Shown: one piece after another, positions 41,981 to 48,697 of the stretch
How positions within the stretch are numbered: the stretch's first letter is position 1
Layout: the number at the start of each line of letters is the position of its first letter
NCBI RefSeq assembly: GCF_036013745.1
Contig: NZ_CP107880.1
Span: forward strand, 1,426,001 to 1,490,000
Direction: 5' to 3'
Source: Streptomyces sp. NBC_00483
GTDB taxonomy: Bacteria; Actinomycetota; Actinomycetes; Streptomycetales; Streptomycetaceae
Length of the DNA: 64,000 nucleotides
Program-made: the position numbers and the translations under genes
Notes under the pieces: generated by a model
What the model saw: only the letters and a program-made list of their open reading frames with translations
Told to the model about the DNA's origin: nothing
The model's database searches: none

Positions 41981-42676
41981 TCAGTCCTTGAACCGGTCGT
42001 CGTCCATCCCCGCCATGAGCGCCTGGTGGCTGCGCCGCACGTGTTCGCGCATCACGCGTTCCGCGCCGTCGCCGTCCCTGGCGCGGATGAGGTCGAGGAC
42101 GCGGTGGTGCTCGTGGTCGGACTCGGTGAGGCGGCCGGGCTGCGACAGGGAGGTGCGGACGAGGCGGGCGTAGGCGAGCTGGTTCATCAGGGTGCGGTAG
42201 TGGGCCTCCAGCTTGGAGTTGTCGGCCCCGACCATGATCAGCTCGTGGAAGTCGTGCACCAGCTTCTCGTACTGCTCCGAGTCGCCGGCGCGCACCGCGT
42301 CGTCGGCGGCGCTCATGTTGTCGGCGAGGCGTTCCACCTCGGGGACGTTGCCGCGGAAGGCGAGGAGGCGGGCCGCCGCGCCTTCGAGGAGCTCCTTCAT
42401 CTGGAAGAGCTCCGTGATCTCGCGGCGCGAGGGCACGGCGACGAACGTGCCGACCCGCGGGCGCACCTCCACCAGGCCCTCGATCTGGAGCTGCTTGAGG
42501 GCTTCGCGGATCGGGGTGCGGCTGACGCCGAAGGTCTGCGACAGCGTCATCTCGGAGAGGCTGGAGCGCGGCGGCAGCTCCCCACTGATGATCATCCGGC
42601 GCAGCTCTTCGGCGACCTTCGCCTGCATGCTGGTCTGCTGCAGCGGCCTGCGTGCGAGGTGCTTGGGCTCTTGCAT
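41981..42676 (-). CDS. GntR-family (FCD) regulator of the heterocycle-type cluster
   Basis: A 231-residue regulator. Winged helix: QTSMQAKVAEELRRMIISGELPPRSSLSEMTLSQTFGVSRTPIREALKQLQIEGLVEVRPRVGTFV (about 16-81). FCD domain: ELFQMKELLEGAAARLLAFRGNVPEVERL ... KLVHDFHELIMVGADNSKLEAHYRTLMNQL ... DHEHHRVLDLIRARDGDGAERVMREH, with His residues for metal and ligand. ATG at 42676 is chosen over the 42706 frame start: TAGGTT lies eight bases upstream, a leaderless pattern. The start lies in a TGCCATGCAA motif repeated near the cluster's other promoter. It sits downstream of the six-gene operon, likely controlling it. Confidence 0.84.
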   Translation of the reverse strand: MQEPKHLARRPLQQTSMQAKVAEELRRMIISGELPPRSSLSEMTLSQTFGVSRTPIREALKQLQIEGLVEVRPRVGTFVAVPSRREITELFQMKELLEGAAARLLAFRGNVPEVERLADNMSAADDAVRAGDSEQYEKLVHDFHELIMVGADNSKLEAHYRTLMNQLAYARLVRTSLSQPGRLTESDHEHHRVLDLIRARDGDGAERVMREHVRRSHQALMAGMDDDRFKD

Positions 42677-42680
42677 GGCA
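42671..42680. promoter_or_regulatory. Candidate GntR site over its own start codon
   Basis: TTGCATGGCA; the minus strand reads TGCCATGCAA with the GntR ATG inside it. It matches the sites at 42734 and 47688, but the GCC-ATG context also recurs by chance at start codons. Confidence 0.4.
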
Positions 42681-42708
42681 CGAGAACCTAGTCTTCGGGG
42701 ACGCATGG

Positions 42709-42720
42709 CGTCAATTGACG
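42709..42720. promoter_or_regulatory. 12-bp palindrome CGTCAATTGACG upstream of GntR
   Basis: A perfect dyad, 33 bases upstream of the GntR start in its probable promoter region. It is an alternative operator for the same regulator. Confidence 0.4.
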
Positions 42721-42733
42721 GGGAATCCCGGAA

Positions 42734-42744
42734 TTGCCATGCAA
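42734..42744. promoter_or_regulatory. Candidate GntR site upstream of its gene
   Basis: TTGCCATGCAA (arms TTGC/GCAA around CAT) lies in the gap between the monooxygenase stop and the GntR start, about 58 bases upstream of the GntR start. Confidence 0.45.
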
Positions 42745-42775
42745 GAAGGCGGGCAATGCCGTGGGGGCGGGTGGC

Positions 42776-43819
42776 CTACTGGAAGGCCGGGACGACCTCC
42801 TTGATGAACAGCTTCAGCGACTCGCGCTTCTCCTCGTGCGAGAGCGTGTTGTCGATCCAGAAGCTGTACTCGTCGACGCCCAGCTCCTCGTAGCCGCGCA
42901 GCCGCTCGACGACCTCGGCGGGCGTGCCGATCATGGCGGTCCTGCGCAGGGCCTCGGGCGCGAACTCGGGGCGCTCGGCGAACTTCTCCTCGGGGCTGGG
43001 CTCCAGGAAGCCGTTGACCGGGGCCTTCTTGTTGCCGAACCAGGCGTCGAAGGTGCGGTAGAACTTGTTGATTCCTTCGGCGGCCGGGCGCCAGCCCTCC
43101 GGGTCCTCCGGGGCGTGCACATGGGTGTGGCGCAGCACCATGATGTCGGGGCGCTCCACCTCGGGGTGGTTGGCGACGGCGGTGTCGAACTTCTCCTTGA
43201 GGGCGGCGACCTCCTCGTCGCCCTTCATCAGCGGGGTGACCATGACGTTGCAGCCCTGGGAGACGGCGAAGTCGTGCGAGGCGGGGTCGCGGGCGGCGAC
43301 CCACATCGGCGGGGTGGGCTGCTGCACCGGCTTGGGCACGCTGGTCGACGTCGGGAACTGCCAGATCTCGCCGTCGTGCGCGTAGTCGCCCTGCCACAAC
43401 GCCCGTACGGCGGGGACGAGTTCGCGCAGGTGCTTGCCTCCGTCGGAGGCCTTGAGCCCGTCGGCGAGGCGGTCGAACTCGATCTGGTACGCGCCGCGGG
43501 CGAGGCCGACCTCGGCCCGGCCGTTGCTGATCACGTCGAGGAGCGCGGTCTCCCCCGCGGCCCGGACCGGGTGCCAGAACGGGGCGATGATGGTGCCCGC
43601 GCCGAGCCGGATGGTGTCGGTCTTCGCCGCCAGGTGCGCCAGGATCGGCATCGGGCTGGGCGAGATCGTGTACTCCATGGCGTGGTGCTCACCGACCCAC
43701 ACCGTGCTGAACCCGCCGGCCTCGGCCATCTGCGTCAGCTCGGTGAGGTTCTCGAAGAGTTCGCGGTGGGTGGTGCTCTCGTCCCAGCGCTCCATGTGCA
43801 CGAACAGCGAAAACCTCAT
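42776..43819 (-). CDS. Luciferase-like (LLM) flavin-dependent monooxygenase
   Basis: A 347-residue TIM-barrel monooxygenase that uses reduced FMN supplied by a separate reductase. Family features: MRFSLFVHMERWD start, EAGGFSTVWVGEHHAMEYTISPSPMPILAHLAAKTDTIRLGAGTIIAPFWHPVRAAGETALLDVISNGRAEVGLARGAYQIEFDRL (about 33-118), VPKPVQQPTPPMWVAARDP, and GTPAEVVERLRGYEELGVDEYSFW. It overlaps the tautomerase gene by four bases and is last in the six-gene operon; the flavin reductase is divergent at 47728. In Rut-type and pyridine-type pathways the LLM enzyme opens the ring; that role is inferred here. Confidence 0.85.
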   Translation of the reverse strand: MRFSLFVHMERWDESTTHRELFENLTELTQMAEAGGFSTVWVGEHHAMEYTISPSPMPILAHLAAKTDTIRLGAGTIIAPFWHPVRAAGETALLDVISNGRAEVGLARGAYQIEFDRLADGLKASDGGKHLRELVPAVRALWQGDYAHDGEIWQFPTSTSVPKPVQQPTPPMWVAARDPASHDFAVSQGCNVMVTPLMKGDEEVAALKEKFDTAVANHPEVERPDIMVLRHTHVHAPEDPEGWRPAAEGINKFYRTFDAWFGNKKAPVNGFLEPSPEEKFAERPEFAPEALRRTAMIGTPAEVVERLRGYEELGVDEYSFWIDNTLSHEEKRESLKLFIKEVVPAFQ

Positions 43820-44058
43820 GACAGCTCCTTTGCTGAGGTAGGGGTGGCTTCTTCCATGGCAATGGCGGTGGCTCGCATCTCCGCGAGCGTGGTGTCTCCC
43901 GTGGACCAGTGCGTCGCGGGGACCTCGTGGACGACGACCCGGATGTACTCGGGCCGGGTGTCGATCGAGCGCAGCACGGCCTCATGGACCTCGTGCTGCA
44001 GGGTCCTGATCTGCTCGGGGGTGCGGCCCTCGGCGAGCGTGACGGTGATCTGTGGCAT
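43816..44058 (-). CDS. 4-oxalocrotonate tautomerase-type enzyme
   Basis: An 80-residue protein starting MPQITVTLAEGRTPEQIRTLQHEVHEAVLRSIDTRPEYIRVVVHEVP. After removal of Met, Pro becomes the N terminus and the catalytic base, as in the tautomerase superfamily. Arg at ~39 (RPEYIRVVVHE) is in the usual substrate-binding place. Start 44058 is chosen for the MPxI context; the open frame extends further upstream without homology. Overlaps the monooxygenase start by four bases and lies eight bases after the aldehyde dehydrogenase gene. It likely isomerises an unsaturated keto or enol acid produced by ring opening. Confidence 0.85.
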   Translation of the reverse strand: MPQITVTLAEGRTPEQIRTLQHEVHEAVLRSIDTRPEYIRVVVHEVPATHWSTGDTTLAEMRATAIAMEEATPTSAKELS

Positions 44059-44066
44059 GGCGGGCG

Positions 44067-45563
44067 TCAGCTCCGCATCGTGAACGGGTCGGCCACGGGC
44101 TCCTCGCTCGTGTTGATCCATACGCTCTTGAGCCGGGTGTACTCCTTGATGGTCTCGGTGCCGTGCTCGACGCCGACGCCGCTGGCCTTGAAGCCCTGGC
44201 GTGGGGACATCGGGGACATGGCCCGGTAGGTGTTGACCCAGACCGTGCCCGCGTCGAGGCGGCCCGCCACCCGGTGGGCGCGCGACAGATTGGTGGTCCA
44301 GATCCCGGCCGCGAGGCCGTACTCGGTGTCATTGGCGAGGCCCACGACCTCGTCCTCGGTGTCGAACGGCATGATCGCGACGACCGGGCCGAAGATCTCC
44401 TCGCGGACCACGCGCATGCTGTTGTCGACGTCGACCAGGACGGTCGGCTCGTAGAAGCAGCCGCCCGTGCCGCCGTCGGTGGGCGCGCCGCCGGTCAGCA
44501 CGCGGGCACCCTCCTCGCGCCCGAGGTCGACGTACGCGGCGACCTTGTCGCGCTGCGCCTCGAAGGCGAGCGGGCCGAGTTCGGTGGCCCCGTCGAGGGG
44601 GTCGCCGATACGGATGGATTTCGCGCGCTCGCAGACCCGCTCCAGAAGCTCGTCGTAGACGGAGCGGTGGGCGAAGACGCGGCTGCCGGCGATGCAGGTC
44701 TGCCCGGCCGCGGCGAAGACACCCGCGATGACACCCATGGCGGCGTTCGCCACGTCGGCGTCCTCGAAGACGATCTGCGGCGACTTGCCGCCGAGCTCGA
44801 GGGTGGAGCCGATGAAACGGCCCGCGGCCGACGCGGCGATCTTCGATCCGGTCGCCGTGGAGCCGGTGAAGGAGATCTTGGCGAGGTCCTCGTGGTCGAC
44901 GAGGGGCCCACCGGCCTCGGCGCCGTATCCGGTGACGACGTTGACGACGCCGGGCGGGAAGCCGGCCTCCAGGGCGAGCTCCGCCAGGCGCAGCCCGCTC
45001 GCCGACGTGTACTCGGAGGGCTTGACGACCACCGTGTTGCCCGCGCACAGGGCGGGGGCCAGCTTGCTGGTGGTCAGGGTCAGCGGCGAGTTCCACGGGG
45101 TGATCGCGCCCACGACGCCGAGGGGCTCGCGCGCCGTGTAGTTGAGGACAGCGCGGTCGGAGGTGGGGATGGTCTCGCCGTGGATCTTGTCGGCGAGGCC
45201 CGCGTAGTAGTGGAAGTACTCGGGCAGCGAGGCGAGTTGGCCGCGCATCTCGCGCAGCAGCTTGCCGTTGTCCCGCGACTCCATGAGGGCGAGTTCCTCC
45301 GCGTTCTCGGCGATCAGCTCACCGAGGCGGCGCAGGAGGTGGCCCCGCTTGGTCTGGTTGAGGTCGCGCCAGTCCGGGTCCTCGAAGGCGGTGCGCGCGG
45401 CGGCGACGGCCTTGTCGATGTCGGCGGCGGTGCCGCGGGCGGCGCGGTAGAGGGTGCGGCCGGTGGCCGGGTCGGTGCTGTCGAAGTACTCGCCGGCGGC
45501 GGGCTCGACCCACCTGCCGCCGATGAAGTGCTTCCAGGTCGTGAGCGTCGTGGGCTCAGACAT
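44067..45563 (-). CDS. NAD(P)-dependent aldehyde dehydrogenase
   Basis: A 498-residue ALDH. Motifs: LGVVGAITPWNSPL (about 145-158), GSTATGSKIAASAAGR (cofactor loop), ELGGKSPQIVFEDADV with the general-base Glu (about 257), AAGQTCIAGSRVF with the catalytic Cys (about 291), and EEIFGPVVAIMPFD. The type resembles 5-carboxymethyl-2-hydroxymuconate/betaine-type semialdehyde dehydrogenases. It probably oxidises a semialdehyde in the pathway of this operon. The start overlaps the hydrolase stop by eight bases. Confidence 0.88.
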   Translation of the reverse strand: MSEPTTLTTWKHFIGGRWVEPAAGEYFDSTDPATGRTLYRAARGTAADIDKAVAAARTAFEDPDWRDLNQTKRGHLLRRLGELIAENAEELALMESRDNGKLLREMRGQLASLPEYFHYYAGLADKIHGETIPTSDRAVLNYTAREPLGVVGAITPWNSPLTLTTSKLAPALCAGNTVVVKPSEYTSASGLRLAELALEAGFPPGVVNVVTGYGAEAGGPLVDHEDLAKISFTGSTATGSKIAASAAGRFIGSTLELGGKSPQIVFEDADVANAAMGVIAGVFAAAGQTCIAGSRVFAHRSVYDELLERVCERAKSIRIGDPLDGATELGPLAFEAQRDKVAAYVDLGREEGARVLTGGAPTDGGTGGCFYEPTVLVDVDNSMRVVREEIFGPVVAIMPFDTEDEVVGLANDTEYGLAAGIWTTNLSRAHRVAGRLDAGTVWVNTYRAMSPMSPRQGFKASGVGVEHGTETIKEYTRLKSVWINTSEEPVADPFTMRS

Positions 45564-46323
45564 GTGCGGTGTCTCCAGGTGCGCTCTCGTCGGTGAGCTG
45601 TGCGCTCTGTGTGAGGAACGTGGTGAGGGCCTCGGCGAACGCCTCCGGGCGCTCGACGGGCAGCATGTGTCGCGCCCCGGGCACGATCACGGCCCGGCAG
45701 GCGGGCAGCGCCGCGGCGAGGCGGTGTGTCATCTCCGGCGTGGACCCGGGATCGTTCTCCCCGGTCACGGCCAGGGACGGCACGGTGATGTCACCGAGCC
45801 GCGGGCCGAGCTCGGCGTCGGCTTGCGCGAACACCCGGTAGCAGCCGAGGAAAGAGTCGACGTCGTTGGCGCTCAGCGTGGCCCGCGTCCGGTCGACGAC
45901 CTCGTCCGGCACGGTGGTGCCCGCGTACCAGCGCTCGATGGACGCAGCGGTGCTCGCCGCGAAGTCGCTCTCGGCATTGCGCAGCCGGGTCCGGACGGCC
46001 GCCCGCTCGTCGGGGGTGCGGCGACAGACCGAGCTCACCGAGGTGAGCGTGCGCGTCAACTCCGGCCGGTACAGGGCCAGTTGCTGGGCGACCAGCGCGC
46101 CGAGCGAGAACCCGACGAGGTGCGAGCCTGCCGGGATGTGCCCGGCGACCCCGTCGGCGAGCTCCGCCAGGGTCACGTCGCCGCGCACGGGCGGGCGGGC
46201 GCCGTGCCCGGGCAGGTCGATCGCGATGACGGTGAAGCGGTCGGCCAGCAGGGCGGTGACGGGCTCCCACATGGTGCGGTCGAGGCCGACACCGTGCAGG
46301 AGTACGAGGGGCGGCTTGTCCAT
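45556..46323 (-). CDS. Alpha/beta hydrolase (enol-lactonase/RutD-like)
   Basis: A 255-residue intracellular hydrolase: LVLLHGVGLDRTMWEPV (oxyanion HG), VIAIDLPGHGARPP, HLVGFSLGALVAQQLA (nucleophile Ser), AVTGENDPGSTPE (acid) and VIVPGARHMLPVERPEAFAEAL (His). This is the PcaD/RutD/MhpC-like group that acts on enol-lactones, carbamates or C-C bonds. ATG at 46323 is clean. It is the third gene from the operon start, eight bases after the first AA_synth gene and overlapping the ALDH gene by eight bases. Confidence 0.85.
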   Translation of the reverse strand: MDKPPLVLLHGVGLDRTMWEPVTALLADRFTVIAIDLPGHGARPPVRGDVTLAELADGVAGHIPAGSHLVGFSLGALVAQQLALYRPELTRTLTSVSSVCRRTPDERAAVRTRLRNAESDFAASTAASIERWYAGTTVPDEVVDRTRATLSANDVDSFLGCYRVFAQADAELGPRLGDITVPSLAVTGENDPGSTPEMTHRLAAALPACRAVIVPGARHMLPVERPEAFAEALTTFLTQSAQLTDESAPGDTAHV

Positions 46324-46331
46324 GGCGGTGC

Positions 46332-46883
46332 CTACTGCTCGGTGGCGAGCGGGGCGAGGCGGGCCTGCGGACGGCCCTGGGCCGCGGCGGCGAGGCCGAT
46401 GACGATCTCGTCGGCGCGCGGGCCGTCCGGGACCCGTACCTCGATGCTCTGGTGGTGGGAGCGGATGGTGGCGTCGGTGATGTGCTTCAGCGGGATGTCG
46501 AAGACACCTCCGGCGACCGCGCGCTTCTCCACGGCCGGGAGCAGCGTGGTGGCGTTCGCCGCCTTGCGGAAGTGGTCGCCGAACTTCAGCGTGTGGATGA
46601 GGGCGCTGCCGTGCTCGACCTCGCCGTCCAGGCCGACGATGGCGGCCTTCCCGTACGCCTCGACGGGCGCGCCGAGCGCCTCCACGACGCGCGGCGCGAG
46701 CAACTCGCCCAGCTGCGGAGCCACTTCGTCGATGCCGGGCAGCAGGTCGTCGACGAAGCCCTGGCCCGCCCACGGGTTCTCGATCACGGCGAGCACCACC
46801 GCGGTGCGTGCCACCGAGTCGACGGGGCGGCCGCCCTCGGCGTGGATGTCTTCGACGTACGTCACGATCTTGCGGAGGTTCAT
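46332..46883 (-). CDS. AA_synth (PF06684-type) family protein, copy 1
   Basis: A 183-residue protein: MNLRKIVTYVEDIHAEGGRPVDSVARTAVVLAVIENPWAGQGFVDDLLPGIDEVAPQLGELLAPRVVEALGAPVEAYGKAAIVGLDGEVEHGSALIHTLKFGDHFRKAANATTLLPAVEKRAVAG. The IENPWAG, EAYGKAAIVGLDGEVEHGSALIHT and GDHxR segments are diagnostic of the 'amino acid synthesis' family, whose function is poorly defined, found near catabolic genes in several bacteria. The stretch DGEVEHGSALIHT, with acidic and His residues, may be the active site. It overlaps the second copy by four bases. About 40-45 percent identical to copy 2 by eye. Confidence 0.78.
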   Translation of the reverse strand: MNLRKIVTYVEDIHAEGGRPVDSVARTAVVLAVIENPWAGQGFVDDLLPGIDEVAPQLGELLAPRVVEALGAPVEAYGKAAIVGLDGEVEHGSALIHTLKFGDHFRKAANATTLLPAVEKRAVAGGVFDIPLKHITDATIRSHHQSIEVRVPDGPRADEIVIGLAAAAQGRPQARLAPLATEQ

Positions 46884-47521
46884 CGGGCGGTCTCCAAGTC
46901 GGCGAGGCGGACCACGGGGTCCTGGCGGCGGTCTCCGATACGGGCGTTGGGGCGCGGCCCCGAGGCTGCGGCGGCCACGACGACGATCTCGTCGGGGCGC
47001 GGTGCGTCCGGCACCCGGATCTGGACGGTCTGGTAGTGGGAGCGGGTGGCGGCGGCGGTCTTGTGCCACACCGGGACGGTCAGCGGTTCGCCCGCCGCGA
47101 GCCGGTCGTCGCTGAACACGATGATCGAGGTGCCCTCGGTCAGCTCCCGCAGCACATTGCCGAAGTACGGGGTGTGGATCAGTGCCCCGCCGTGCTCGAT
47201 CTCGCCGTCGAGCCCGACGACGGCCGCCTTGCCGAACGCCTCGACGTGCTCCACGCCGCCCAGCGTCTCGATCAGCCGGTCGGTGAGGAGGCGGCCGATG
47301 CCGGGCGCGATGTCCTCCACCTCGGGTCCCAGGTCGGCGACGAATCCGCGCCCGGCCCAGGGGTTCTCGATCACGGCGGCCGCGGCGACGCGGCGTACGG
47401 GGGTCGCGACCGGCCGGCCGAGCTCCAGGAGGACCTCGTCCACCACGGTGACGACCTTGCGCAGTCTGCCTCGTGTGGGCGTGGCCCACAGTTGTTGGCC
47501 TGCTGATGGTTGCTGTGCCAT
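46880..47521 (-). CDS. AA_synth (PF06684-type) family protein, copy 2
   Basis: A 213-residue paralogue of copy 1: RLRKVVTVVDEVLLELGRPVATPVRRVAAAAVIENPWAGRGFVADLGPEVEDIAPGIGRLLTDRLIETLGGVEHVEAFGKAAVVGLDGEIEHGGALIHTPYFGNVLRELTEGTSIIVFSDDRLAAGEPLTVPVWHKTAAATRSHYQTVQIRVPDAPRPDEIVVVAAAASGPRPNARIGD. The core motifs are shared with copy 1 and the N terminus carries an extra 15-20 residues. ATG at 47521 is used: upstream frame to 47677 has no homology. First gene of the operon; overlaps copy 1 by four bases. Two diverged adjacent copies suggest a hetero-oligomer. Confidence 0.78.
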   Translation of the reverse strand: MAQQPSAGQQLWATPTRGRLRKVVTVVDEVLLELGRPVATPVRRVAAAAVIENPWAGRGFVADLGPEVEDIAPGIGRLLTDRLIETLGGVEHVEAFGKAAVVGLDGEIEHGGALIHTPYFGNVLRELTEGTSIIVFSDDRLAAGEPLTVPVWHKTAAATRSHYQTVQIRVPDAPRPDEIVVVAAAASGPRPNARIGDRRQDPVVRLADLETAR

Positions 47522-47671
47522 GGCAGCGAGGCTAAGAGTGACCCGGGGAGCCGTCAAGGGTCGGCGGCAAATAGGCGGCTCTGACCTAGGGGTTCCCTGT
47601 AATACAGCCCAGGAAGCTGCGAATTCCGTCCGAACCATTGACATGACGGATACCCGATTCCTACGGTCCTC

Positions 47672-47697
47672 TGCCATACAACAGATCTGCCATGCAA
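47672..47697. promoter_or_regulatory. Paired candidate GntR sites at the divergent promoter
   Basis: TGCCATACAA (47672-47681) and TGCCATGCAA (47688-47697) are direct repeats with 16-base periodicity. They lie between the leftward operon start (47521) and the reductase fusion gene (47728). The motif also appears at 42671 and 42734 near the GntR gene. Confidence 0.5.
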
Positions 47698-47727
47698 GAG
47701 CAGGCCGATCCGATCGATGGAGCCGCC

Positions 47728-48657
47728 ATGTCAGTCACTCTGGAACATGCCACCGACCGCCCCGCCCGCCTCCGCGCCGCCTGGGACGCGGCCTGGAACC
47801 GGGGTGAAGTCGACGCTCTGGACGCCGTGTTGAGCACCGGCTACGTGCGCCGCCGTGGGCCGGCCGGCACCGCTCAGGACCGCGCCGGGTTCAAGGAGAG
47901 CATCAGCGCGGTGCGCGCGGCGTTCCCCGATCTGCGGACCGAGATCGAGGACCTGGTCGTGGACGGGGACCGGCTGGCGGTCCGCTGGCGCAGCACGGGC
48001 CGGCACACCGACACGTTCATGGGTGTGCCGCCCACCGGCCGGCCCGTCGAGGTGTCGGGCGCCACATTCGCCCGCTTCGACGGTGACACCGTCACCGAGG
48101 AGTCTGTGACCTTCGACTCCCGGCAGCTCCTCGAGGCGCTCGGCATCATCACGACGGCGCACGAGGCCGCCGTCGACGCCGACCTGGTCAAGGGGGTGCA
48201 CCGCAAGTTCATCACCGGTGTCACCGTGGTGACCACCGACGACGACGGGACCCCCAGGGGCCTCGCGGTGAACGCGTTCTCCAGCATCTCCCTCGACCCG
48301 CCGATGGTCCTGGTGTGTGTCCAACGCAGCTCGTCGACACACCCCGCACTGCACCGTGCCACCCACATCGGCATCAACATCCTCGCGGCCGACCAGCTCG
48401 ACGTGGCGAAGGTGTTCGCGAGCAAGGGCACCGACAAGTTCGCCGCCCTCGACTGGGCGCCCGGCGAGCACGGCGCCCCGCTGCTCGACGGTTCAGCCGC
48501 CCGCCTTGAGGTGGAGATCGGCGAGCGCCTGGAGGCCGGGAGTCACACCGTCTTCACCGGACGTGTAGTGTCGGCGTCTCATTCTGAGCTCGCCCCGCTC
48601 GTCTACAGCGGTGGCGGCTTCTTCGACATCTCGCAGACGGCGCCCCTTCCGTGGTGA
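47728..48657 (+). CDS. SnoaL-like domain fused to a flavin reductase
   Basis: A 309-residue two-domain protein. Residues 5-130 form a SnoaL/NTF2-like fold (LRAAWDAAWNRGEVDALDAVLSTGYVRRRGP ... FKESISAVRAAFPDLRTEIEDLVVDGDRLAVRWRSTGRHTDTFMGVPPTGRPVEVSG). Residues 145-309 are a flavin_reduct domain (HRKFITGVTVVTTDDDGTPRGLAVNAFSSISLDPPMVLVCVQRSSSTHPALH ... AARLEVEIGERLEAGSHTVFTGRVV). It should supply reduced FMN to the LLM monooxygenase encoded divergently. ATG at 47728 is chosen for GGAG (47719-47722); ATG at 47692 is upstream inside the operator. The fusion is unusual. Confidence 0.85.
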   Translation: MSVTLEHATDRPARLRAAWDAAWNRGEVDALDAVLSTGYVRRRGPAGTAQDRAGFKESISAVRAAFPDLRTEIEDLVVDGDRLAVRWRSTGRHTDTFMGVPPTGRPVEVSGATFARFDGDTVTEESVTFDSRQLLEALGIITTAHEAAVDADLVKGVHRKFITGVTVVTTDDDGTPRGLAVNAFSSISLDPPMVLVCVQRSSSTHPALHRATHIGINILAADQLDVAKVFASKGTDKFAALDWAPGEHGAPLLDGSAARLEVEIGERLEAGSHTVFTGRVVSASHSELAPLVYSGGGFFDISQTAPLPW

Positions 48658-48697
48658 CTCGCGTCCGCCCCCGCACCCACGTTCTTCGGAGCACGCC

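Noticed and set aside
47516..47525. TGCCATGGCA palindrome over the start of AA_synth copy 2 as GntR operator
   Set aside because: GCC-ATG-GC is a frequent start-codon context, and it departs from TGCCATGCAA at the right arm; kept only as a competing candidate.
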